A stretch of DNA of 64,000 nucleotides from Carya illinoinensis (lineage: Eukaryota; Streptophyta; Magnoliopsida; Fagales; Juglandaceae): NCBI RefSeq assembly GCF_018687715.1, contig NC_056756.1, forward strand, positions 40,272,480 through 40,336,479, read 5' to 3'. How positions within the stretch are numbered: position 1 is the first letter of the stretch; every line of letters starts with the position of its first letter. A program made the translations under genes and the position numbers. Shown one piece after another: positions 24,401 to 36,400 of the stretch. Under the pieces are notes generated by a model that saw nothing but the letters and a program-made list of their open reading frames with translations, was not told the origin of the DNA and made no database searches.

Positions 24401-27400
24401 GCACCTTTACTTGATCCCAGCATTTTTAGAAGGCTGATTGGTAGGTTATTGTATCTCACAATAACTCAACCAGACATTTGCTTTGCTGTTCAGTTGTTAA
24501 GTCAGTTTATGGACCAACCCACTTCATCACATCTGGCATCAGCATATAGAATTTTGAGATACATCAAAGCAGCCCCTGCTCAAGGCATTCTACTTTCTTC
24601 TTCTTCTCGGTTTCAACCCAGAGCATTTTGTGACTCAGATTGGGCCTCTTGCCCGGACTCTCGTCAATCCACTACAGGTTATTGTGTCTTCTTGGACCAC
24701 TCTCTCATTTCTTGGAAATCCAAGAAACAAATTGACGTATCACACTCATCAGCAGAAGCTGAATATAGATCCATGGCTGCCACTTGCTCAGAAATCACTT
24801 GGCTTCGATATCTACTCACAGACCTTGGTATATCTCATCCACAAGCTGCTCTCCTCTTCTGTGACAATCAAGCAGCCCTCCATATTGCTGCAAATCCAGT
24901 GTTTCATGAGAGAACGAAGCACATCGAACTTGATTGCCACTTGATCCGAGACAAAATTCACGAAGTATTACAACATCTCATGTCTCCTCTCAAACGCAGC
25001 TGGCCGATACATTCACTAAAGCTCTACCAGCTCATCTCCTGCAATCTCACTTGTCCAAGATGGGAATAGTATATTTCTATTCTCCATCTTGCGGGAGGGT
25101 GTTACAAGATACAGGCCAAAACGACTAGTCGTTTTATTACTACAGCTCATTGTACATAAGTGTCGTAGTCCATTCTTTATTCTTTGTTTTTATTCTTTCT
25201 ATTAGCTGGCACAAGGCCATAGGTGTAGTTAGTTATTCAGTTAGCATCTTTTCTGTATATATGATCTGCTTTGGCACACTACGCTGTATCAATCCTTTTC
25301 AGTGAAATAGAAGAATCTTTTTCACCTCCATTTTGCTCTCTGTTTTTTTTCTTGCTCAACTGCAAGTTTTATCATCTTACAGTTTCTTCAAGAAGTACTT
25401 TCAAAAGACGGAATATTTTGATCCTTTTCTTGGTTTATGCTAGGGCTACTTGGGAGCTTATACGGGGCAACCATAAAATAATCTCAGTGGCCTACAAGGG
25501 TCCAAGAACATGTCAAGTAGTCTCAAAGTGGTAATGTATTAACATTTGGCAAGCCTAACTTCTATCCTATCATCATAAAAAGTATTACTTGTACTCCCGT
25601 GAGTTCTATACTAACACCATATTCTCAATCCCCTACTAATAGATAACCTCAATGGGGGTTACTTGTACTCCCGTGAGTTCACACCTATTATTTTAAGCTT
25701 CAAATATCATAACAATCCAAATCTCATTATCTAAAGCTTTTACTATGTGTAAAGATCTTGCAAAATCTTATAAAATAACATGCTTCACAAATATGGTAAG
25801 CAGTTCACACTTAATTGCAAATAGAATAATTGATACATGGTATAAAAATGGAGTTAGAGAAGACAAAAGGATTAAATAGAATATTACTTGGATATATCAT
25901 CAACATTTGGTCTCAACTTGCCATCCTCAAATCTTAACAAAGACTGCAAGTCCTTCACTTTTTCATGGATCTACCACAAGCATATTATTACATAGCAATT
26001 AGCTTGATCATCTAATTGGTAACCAATTAGTTTTGTATCATAAGGATCAAAATTTATAAAAGCATACAGCAATGGGCAGAAATACAAGAAGCAAACATAA
26101 GACTGGTTGATTATAAAGCCAAGCATTGATTACAGCAAAAAGTAAAAGTCATCTAGAGTGGGTTGATTATAAAGCCAAGCATTGATTACAGCAAAAAGTA
26201 AAAGTCATCTAGAGTGTTTAGTCCTTTAAAATGATAAGGACCATAAATAATTAACAATATATTTCACCACCTCACATTAATATTCAGGCACAAAACACCT
26301 TCAGTTTGACATACGCCTAACGCCGACAAGAAATATATTTTGCTGAGAATCTTATATTCAAGATATATATTTTACTGAGAATCTTATAATGGAAACAAAG
26401 AAGTTTTCCAAGCATTTTATGAACCTTTCTTATGTTATTACAAGTCTACTTTCTTTGTAACTACTTTATATTTTAGTAATTTTATAAATTTTGCAGCTGT
26501 TTACAGCAAGATAAAGTACATGGAGAATAAATGAGTGTACGGTTGGAGAAGGAAAGGTTTGGGGTTCAAACCTGGGTCAGCCAGGGAATTATGGAGTTTG
26601 TTGGAGTCATGGTTGATATGGGCTCAATACAAGACAGGGGGGAGTAGATAGGAGTTGTTTCTCAAACCTCCCAAGGAAAATAAGGATGAAATATATACCC
26701 TGCTGTAAATATCTATTAAAAGCATGTCAAAGAAAAGCCCTTCCAGAAGAACGCCATGGAAGTCTCTTTAGGACATGCAAATTCATGGCAGCAACCAAGA
26801 AGAATTCTAGTTCTACTATAGAAATAAAGGAAAATGGTTTAACCGTGGATAAAATTGATCATTAATTGCAGAGAGAGATTGTTTTCCACATGCAACATAG
26901 TTTAGAACCAAATAAAAAAAAAATCATCAAAGCAAATGGACTTAATTGTAGATGGAAATTGTTACTTAAAAGTAACCACACTGATTAGTCTACCAAGTAA
27001 ATCCCTAAGACGTCTCAATTTTGTCAAAAGTAAAAGAATACCTCAAGAACATCAACAGTAGTTTTTTCCCAACTCTTCAGCAATTGGTAGAGCATCAGTG
27101 CCGGGAGATCCCTGATCAAAATCCAAGTTCAGAATTGCAATATGAAGCAAAAATAATTTGATTACGAATACCTATAAATAAAGGTTAAATATTTAAGTGG
27201 ATCTCTATCAATCTAATTACTACAATTACAAATTTGCAGACAATAACTGATTGAGCTTATGCTCAAGTCTTAAAGAGCTTGATTCACTTTGAGGAGGTAT
27301 TTATCAAATGAGATTTTTTTTATTGGCACCGGGTGCCCGAGAACAAAATCACAACTAATCCCAGGGTGCACAGGCCAAAATGAGATCTTTATTTCATTAT

Positions 27401-30400
27401 GTTAGCAAGATCTAGAACCAGGATTAACAACTTTCACTGCTTACTAACTTTCAAAATCTTCAAATACACATCCAAATTAGCAACTATTTATTGCATTCAA
27501 TAAATCCAGTGATCGTGTCAAATTCTAGAGGTGAAAATATTAGGATCGAGGATGAATACACTGATCATGAAGGATTATATATATGATTAAGTTCACAATA
27601 AAACATATATTTTCTTGAAAAATATTAAAACCTCGAATAAGATAAAAATATTAAAACCTCGAATAAGATGAATGCAACATAAAGTTCAACTCAAATTCAG
27701 ATCAGAACTTGGCAGTTGTTATATGGGTTCGGGACAAAGCATTGGATACACTGAGCTCCTGAGAGCTCAAGGAGGAAAAAGAATACTGATAACTTCTTGA
27801 TTATTATTCAAGATGAGGAGAGAGGCTAACATAGGTTTCAGTATTGCCACGGAGGTCACAAAGTTGCAGAAATTCTGCCCTACCAGGAATAATGAAAGGC
27901 CATATAGTGGTTAGCAATCCATTAATAAAGGCAAAATGGCACTCACCTGACAAAAACACTCACAACATGAGTGTAAAGACAATTTATGGGGCAGGACTTG
28001 TGATGAAAGAATAAGATGAAATGCAATCTCTGGTCCAGTATATGGATGCCTGTCATGCTACAACTGATCTCAACTAATTATTTGTGTTCTATCTAGTATG
28101 TATCATCTGCAGTATCCCTTGCGTTTCTTTCTTCCCTAAACAATTACACATTTGCCATTTGAGAATTGGCAAAATGTTGCAGTTATGTTCCCCCTTTGGA
28201 AACCCTCAGCTAGTAACAAGAACCTATATCAGTAGAAGCACGTACTGGCCCTCTAAATTGGAAATACATGTTACCCACCTCACTTTGCGTACTATCTGGC
28301 CAACAAAACCGCCCTTTCGCAAGGTAGAATACTTTCGACGTATACAACGATCAGTAGCCATGGGTACTCCAACATCCTTCTCTAGTACCACATGATTATT
28401 GGAAGCCCTTGAGGTGTACAAATCTGGATTAAGTGCCTCACATAATAGGTCTAGCAGTCGGATTTTATTATACTTCCCTGCTTCATACAGGCACTGCAAG
28501 GTGCAGTAATTGTTAACAAACAGAAACACTAATTTCATTACATGACACATCAACGTAGCCTAGATATTACTAACATATACTCATTTAAACAACCAATAAT
28601 AAGAAACCAAGATGTTCCAAAACTAGTGTTTCACAAAATAATTGATTAATTAATTAATCAAAAATTTCATCACAGATAAATTCTCATTACAGGATTTTTG
28701 TATATTTATAAAAAAATATATATATATATATATATGTAAGGTGCAAAGGTCCATACACTCAAATATTTTCTCTCCGTACAACCAAAACTCCGATGAAGAA
28801 AAGTTTTCTCTTTTCCTTATGGTGATGTCTGGTGCATGTAGTGGTGAGCTAGTGTTTGATTTTAGTGAGTTATGGGTCTCTCAAAACTGGTGGTTCTTGA
28901 ATCTAAGGCATTTGAGGTAGTAAGGGTTGGTAGGTTTGTATACATAGCTGAGAAAGGTTGGAAGGTGGTGAAAGAGATTAGTATGGGGTTAGGCACGGCA
29001 AGGTGGTTCATCAAAGCCTTGGAGGATTGCTTGAAGGCTGGTAGGAAGGAGTTCTATTCTGCGCATAGGGAAGGAGATAGGGGCTATGTTGCGCAGCGAC
29101 GTCTTAACTCACGAGGCTGTTTCATGGAGTTGCTCAGGGAGGTGGAGGTGGGGGAAGTCGAAGGCCTGGAACTGAGCATCTCTAACCACGAATGTCCAGG
29201 TGTTGCTCAAGGAGGGTCGCCACCTTGTGGAGAGCCACAGAACTTTCCGGCGAGCCCTAGGACACCTTTGAACTTGTCGTTATCCTCGGGCTGGGCACAA
29301 ATAAGGCTGTGGGGGGAAGATCTGGCCCACAGTGAACCATATGAGGGAGCTCAAGAAGACCCTCTAGCTGTTTTGGAGAGTGGGTGTACGTCAGATAAGG
29401 GGGAGATAGATGGGGAAGGTCCATTGATGCTGTTTGATCCCTATGAGGGGAAGGAGTCAACAAGAGAGGATCCTACCCCAATAAGTATGATCCCCCTACT
29501 ATTTCCTCATATTGGGTATTGAAAAAGGTAGAGGAACTTCAGAGCTGTATGGGGATTTCGTGTGAGGGCTATGAAGATCAATTTAAGGCACTAATTATAG
29601 CCATTGAGACAAGACAACGTGGCGCAAGGTCTAGAAGAGATAGGGAGATGAAGAGGTTGATGTGGTCCATGAATTATGATAGAAAGGAGGGAAGTGCACG
29701 TCGTGGAAGAAACAAAGGGAGGGCTGGAACAGTTGATAACTGAAACACAAATTTTTGAGTTGGAATGTTAGGGGGCTGAACGAGATTAATAAACACCTTC
29801 AAATAAGAGCTTTATTAAGGCAATGGAAGATGGACCTCATTTGTTTGCAGGAAACAAAGTTGAAGCTTATCAATAAAAGAATTATTCGGAGCATATGGAG
29901 TTGCCAATATGTAGGCTGGACATAGTTACCTTCAAAAAAAGCCTTGGGTGGAGTTTTGGTTATGTGGGATAAGAGGGCGGTGAAGAACATTGATGAGTTT
30001 GTAGAAGAATACTCAGTGGGGTGTCTTTTCAAAAATTCCGATAATGGTTTTTTATGGGCCTTTGCTAGGGTATATGGTCCTAATTTGGATAGTGAGCAGC
30101 AGCTGCTTTGGGACGAGCTTGCTAGACTATTTCTTGATGGGAGGTTCCATTGTGTATTGGTGGAGATTTTAATATGACAAGATTTTCCAACGAAAGATCA
30201 GGGAGGGACAACAAAATCAAGCTATGTGGATTTCTCGAATTTCATATTCAAGTTAGGTCTTATGGACATACCTTTAATGGGAGGTAATTATACTTGGTAT
30301 AATAAACAAACTTGGTCAAGACTGGACAGATTTCTCATTTCTCCCTCGTGGGAGCTATAATATCCAGATTTAAGTTGGAAAAGACTCCCGAGGATATGCT

Positions 30401-33400
30401 CTAATCACTTTCCTATAATGTTAGACTGCAGTGGTATTCAAGGGGGTAGAAGGCCGTTCAAGTTTGAGAATATGTGGTTAAAAACAGATGGGTTTGTGGA
30501 CTTGATTAGACAATGGTGGAATTCATACTTATTTGAGGGCAATCCGAGCAATGTATTGGCTGGAAAGTTGAAAGTTTTGAAGAATGATTTGAAGACATGA
30601 AATGACAAGTATTTGGTGATGTAACCTTACAGAGGAAGAGATTGTATCAAGAGTTACAAAGCTTGGAGGGTGAAGGGGATGAGAACAACAGAAAATAGCA
30701 AGTAGTTTCTGAACTAGAAAGATTGGCTCTAATGGAGGAGATTTCATATAGGCAAAAGTCAAGGGCTTTGTGGTTTCAGGAGGGGTATAAATGCACATAG
30801 TTTTTTCACTGAGATGCTAATACACATAGGAGGTTTAATTCCATTGAGTCCATGAACATAGATGGGGGTGCATCCTCAAATCAAGTTGTGATAAAGGAGC
30901 ATGTGGCTTGCCATTTCGTCGAACATTTGTTGTCGGAACCTCATGCATGGAGGCCTACCGTAGATGGACTAGCTTTTAAGGTCATTGATCAAAATAGTAT
31001 GGCTTGGTTGGACCATTTAAAGAGGAAGAGGTACAACAAGTAATCAGGAAAATGAATAAAAGATAAAGTCCAGGCCCAGATGGTTTCACTATGGCTTCTT
31101 TTCAGACTTGTTGGGAGGTGGTGAGAGGATGTAATGCTGGTTTTTCAAGAATTTTTCACTTATGGCAAATTTGAGAAAAGCTTAAATGCTACTTTTATTG
31201 CTCTAGTCCCCAAAAAGGTTGGTGCAATAGGATGAGCACGGTCATGGAGAATATTATCTCTAAGTCCCAAAATGCCTTTGTGAGAGGGAGACAAATTTTG
31301 GACTCGGTTTTTATAGCTAATGAATGCCTGGATAGCAGGATTAGGTCAGGAGTTCTAGGTATTTTATGAAAACTAGATATGGAGAGGACATATGATCATG
31401 TTCATTGGGATTTCCTGATATATATATATATATATATGATGAGTAGATGTCGTTTTGGGAAAAGATGGAGGAAGTAGATGAGGCATTGTGTGTCAACAGC
31501 TCGCTTCTTGGTCTTTTGTAAATGGTGATCCCGTGAGTTTCCTTAATAGTTAGCTGGACTACGACAAGGTGATCCATTATCACCCCTCTTATTTGTCCTA
31601 GAATGGAGGCTCTAAGTAGAATGGTGTCAGCTACAGTAGAGGGAGGATTTTTTTCAGGCTTCTAAGTGGGAAATATCCACGGCTCCATTATTTCTCACCT
31701 TTTGTTTGCAAATGACACGTGTTTTGTGAGGCAAATACAGGACATATGTAATCTTTGAAGGCCATCTTACTTTGCTTTAAAGCGGTATTCGGGTTGAAAA
31801 TTAATCTTACCAAGACAGAGATGGTTGCGGTTGGTGATGTAAGCAATATAAGAGGGTTGGCTAACATATTGGGTTATGTGGTTTCTTCATTGCCAATGAA
31901 GTACCTTGATCTTCCGTTGGAGTCTTCTTTCAAAGCTAAGACAATCTGGGAGGTGATGCTGGAAAAATTTGGGCGTATGTTGGCAGGGTGGAAAATGTTA
32001 TATTTATCTAAAGGGGGGCGGATCACACTTATCAAAAGTACTTTATCCAACCTCCCCATATACTACTTATCTTTATTCTCTCCGCTACCATTGCAACAAG
32101 AATAGAAAAACTTTAACGTGATTTTTTGTGGAGTGGAATAGGAGATGAGTATAAATTTCACTTAGTGGGGTGGGACAATATATGTTCTCCTCTAAGAGAT
32201 GGTGTCTTGGGGGTTCGAAATGTAAGGGCTTTCAATAAGGCATTATTAGGTAAATGGTTGTGGTGTTATAACTATGAGAGGGGAACCTTGTGGAAAGGGG
32301 TGATTAACACGAAGTATGGTAGTGAACAGGGGAGTTGGTGTTCAAAAGAGGGTAGGGGGGACATATGGAATGGGGCTATGGAAATATCTACGGAAAGGTT
32401 GGTGCTCTGTTGCTAGTAATACCTAGCTGTGTTTGGGGGATGGTAGTAGGATCAGCTTTAGGAAGGACGTGTGGGTGGGAGACTTGGCCTTGAAGGATGA
32501 TTATCCCACAATTTTCAATATTGCACAAGAAAAAGAAGCTATGGTGTCTGATTTGCAGGTAATCAATCAAGGTTCACAGGGGTGGAACATCTGCCTTACT
32601 CGGGATGCACATGATTGGGAAGTGACTGCCCCGGTGGAATTTCTTAACTTGTTGTACAACACTTCTATTGCTGCCACAACTGAAGATATGATGGAATGGA
32701 GACCCTCTAGGAAAAGGAAATTCTCGGTGCAATCTTTTTATGACTCTATTACCATGCAACAAAGGCACAATTTCCATTAGAAGAACATATGGAGGAGTCA
32801 AGCACCTACCAAGGCCGTATTCTTTGTCTGGATAGCAACTTCAGGGAATTTTATGAACATTGATAATCTTAGAAGACGTGGCCTTATAATTACAGACTAG
32901 TGCTGTTTGTGCAGAAATAGTAGTGAAACGGCAGATCAGATATCTAGAATTACTTTTTCAGCAAAATGGAAATAGCATGGGAAATGCCGAGTAGGGTAGT
33001 TGAACTATTAGCAAGCTAGAGAGGGATCACTGGGACACCACAAATCGTAACCGTGTGGAAGATAGCTCCTAAATGTATTCTTTGGTGTATTTGGGGTGAA
33101 AGAAACAAGAGACATTTTGAGAATCATGAACGCTCCTTGGAAAAGTTTATGAGTTTCTTCTGGAAGACTTTATTTTTGTGGGCCATTGCTCTTAGATTTG
33201 AATGGTCTCGGTTTCCACAATTTCCTTGTAACTATTTCTAGTTCTTAAATAGGTTTATTCACATATATATACTTCCAGTGTACATGGGCTATGCCTATAT
33301 TTATATCAATAAAATAACTTATTACTTATCAAAAAAAAATATAAAAAATGGGAATGCCAAGGAATGTCACCTTGATAATTAATATCAGCATGTGAAGAGG

Positions 33401-36400
33401 AAAAAAAAAACAAAAAACAAAAACAGATCTGAAAACTCACCAAGACGACCGTGCTCCAGCACTTGTGCAGTCTCCTCAATTCTGAGAAACGATGAACCAA
33501 ACTTTTACCGTTCTGCTCAGCCATTTGATTCCTAGTGAAATATTTTCAGCACATATGAGTGTCCTATCATCATCTTTTGGAGTTTTTGGTACTCAGATAA
33601 AAGCAGATAGTATATAATCAGAAAATAATCTACTTACCTTGCATAAGACGGAAGCTGAGAAGTATACTTCAATACTAACTCTGGCTGTAAACCATTTTTC
33701 TCACCCTGAAACCCATTCCATTTCCAAACAATGTTTAGATGTAAACAAAAATCAATGAGAGTCCAATCTTAATATCTCATCAAGGGTGTAGGTTATTTCA
33801 AAAATCATAAGCATTAGAAATATCAAATGATTTTCCATTGGGAGTTTCATTTTTCTGTGTTGTTATTGTTTCCCCCACCAAAAATTTCAACATGCGAGAC
33901 AGCTCGCTCGCACTCACAAGTGTAAAATGTGCAAGCACTAAAATTCTCGGGGAAATAACATGGCCTTTCCCAGAAAAAAGAAGCAAATCTAATCATATCA
34001 CATTTGCTTTAAGAATTTTCAAAGTAGGAAAACAGGGAAAAAACAGGGAAAAATCGAGGTAGCATCCTGTTTTGTGCCTGAACATAGGTGACCATGCATA
34101 CATTGCATATATATGACAAGCAAAGGGGCAGATCCAGTATCCCAGCAAAAATCTTCAGCAGGCCAGCTGATTGTAATACAATCAATATTTGTTTTCATAT
34201 ATAAATTACTGTTTCAAATTGAAATCCATAGTCAACATTAACACCCTGATATAAATTTTGGGACAGGCATTTTTTTCCTTTTGGGGTTGGAAAAAAGGGG
34301 AATTAAATGGGGACATTAGGCTAAAGAACCTGTCTAAGACACAAAGTAAATGTATCAAAGGTTAACAAAATTTTTATTTAATCTTCTTTTTTTATAAGTA
34401 AACGATTGTATTAACCTTCTACTCTTGCCTGATTTCTGTTTTAATTTAACAGGAAAAAAAGGACCACTTTTTGCTTAATCATCGGAGAGAAAGTGAAGAC
34501 AACTCCCAACTATAAATAATTTTGCTTTATCATCTAAAAATATCCCAACTGAGGCAGGTTATCCAGCATTACTTCAATCTGTACAAGAACAATAGTCCAA
34601 TCACAGGTTCCCAAAGTCTCACCCTAAAACAAAAAAGAATTACCACTTGATTAAATATGTCGGTAGTCATGCATGCATATTATTTAAAGGAAATGCTAAT
34701 TTTACAAAGAAAATTTTCAAAAATAATATGCAAACTGACATGACGCAATATGATATGTCTTGACTATAAAGCTCTTTATATTGAAAAGTAGATGTGATGT
34801 AACCACAATAGAATCTGTTTGCAAATTTCCTTCTTGTAATTATCTCTTTAGACTAAGCAATTCTCTTATTTTAAAGGTAATTTAAGCCGTACTTCCAAAC
34901 ATCAAATTACTAACAAAAAATTGACTGGCAGGAAAGAATCTAAGCCCTAAATAGATAAATCAAAAGGAAGTTTTCCACCTATGGGAAGTAAAATATCAAA
35001 CTAGTAATCTGGTACAATTTTTAGTCACATCACTGGTTTTCTGAAATTGGATAGGGGGCAATTGTCCCCAAATCAAATGAACGCACATTGGCCTCCTGCA
35101 AGCAGACCAAGCTGATAATATATGCCGAAGTCTTTAGATAATCAAGAGCAGATAGTAAGGCCTAAAAGTAATGCCAGTGTGTTAATATATGCCTATAAAC
35201 AAAAGCAACATGTACAATTAGACAGTGAGCAATTATTAGGGTTTATTATGAAGAAGTATTGAACTAAAATATAAGATGATTAAGTAACATGTTTAAACAA
35301 AGGAAAATTTTGAGTGTTACTAGAGGATGAAGAAATTTAACCTTTTGTTTTTCTTCAACAAGCAAGCCACCAAGTATGAAGCTCAGAGGCTCCATGGAGA
35401 AATGCTGGGCACATGCTATCTGAAAAATGCTTTTTAAAACATGAAATCAGCAAGAGCTAGTCATGCTGATAGTTCATTAAGGCAAGAGACAGTGAAAACT
35501 ACAATAACCGACATGCAGTACCAACCTTCAAAGCTCTAATAAAAGATGTTAGTGTTCCATCCTGGTTTAAGAAGTAGTTTTTCAAAAAAACAGCCACCTT
35601 GTGACCGACACTAAACCCAGAACACTGTTTTACAAGGACTGCCTCAACAACTGCATCCATTCTCTCAGCTGGTGATCCCAATATGAACTTAGAGGGGCAC
35701 AAGTGCTGCAGCACATTTGATGGAAGAAGGTTTCTTGGAGCATCCAGTGTTGTGGCAATTCCCATTAATAAAATGATTGGAATCTTTACAACCCATTCAC
35801 TGATAGACGTAAAGAAGCAAGTTGCAAGCAGTTATTGCAAAATAAATGGCATAGTATGTGTCTGGAGTTTCACATTAGTCAAATAAACTAGGCGTAGAAA
35901 TGCATGACTACACCAAGATCATCAAGGAGAAAATAATAAATTTCAAAATAAGGATGAGTTTCCAAAACGGTCAATTTATCCAAGCTCTTAGATTGGCTTT
36001 ATAGTTAGCACAGTCTGCTAGAAAGCAGATAGCACTACTATAAATAAGCCAAGTGTTCACTCTAAATAATTTACAGGTAGCACAACTTCTGTGCCATTGA
36101 TCAAGGAGCAAACTAACTTGTACTGCATAATGAATCTATTTTGCATTATTTGAAATATCAAATGCTTATCAGAACTAAGTGTAGCAATTTCTATCTAAAT
36201 AGCTTGCTGGAACATCATTTCCATGGTGAAAATTTCACAATCCATAAGGGCTTGCAATTAAACATCTTCCAAAAACGAAATTACATTTACCAACTTTTGA
36301 TCAAGCACAGCTACTGAGATTGTTAGCCACCTTATCTAAAACCCAAAGCATAATCTGGTGCACAAAACAAAGATGAGCACATGAACATACTTTCTGAACT

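Larger units (their letters stand above)
20292..25381 (+). mobile_element. Ty1/copia LTR retrotransposon in ORC3 intron 12
   Basis: Complete element of 5090 bp. Two LTRs (281 and 282 bp) begin TGTTAC and end TTACA. A 5-bp target-site duplication gtttc flanks it (20287-20291 and 25382-25386). A primer-binding site TGGTATCTAGGAGC just inside the left LTR (20573 on) resembles the initiator-Met tRNA site, and a polypurine tract gcgggaggg (25091-25099) abuts the right LTR. Domain order gag, protease, integrase, reverse transcriptase, RNase H defines Ty1/copia. It is antisense to ORC3. Confidence 0.95.
28716..33340 (+). mobile_element. Second, older L1-type LINE in ORC3 intron 9
   Basis: Same architecture and orientation as the LINE at 12741-18623: an ORF1-like region (28872-29745), endonuclease (29757-30430), reverse transcriptase (31060-32110), C-terminal RVT zinc domain (32126-33241), the same 3' end (tacatgggctatgcctatat) and an A tail. 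Many stops and shifts break it. A 9-bp tataaaaaa on both sides (28707 and about 33341) may be the target duplication, but it is low complexity, so the left boundary is approximate. An (AT)n tract at 28718-28735 marks the 5' junction. Confidence 0.85.

Noticed and set aside
26520..26700. B-box-like ggttcaaacc in ORC3 intron 11 as another SINE
   Set aside because: No matching A-box at the right spacing, no tail and no target duplication could be fixed.
34510..35110. Extra ORC3 exons in intron 7 (acceptor-like signals at about 34626 and 35102)
   Set aside because: Neither has a usable donor in phase, and exons 7 and 8 already join in phase.
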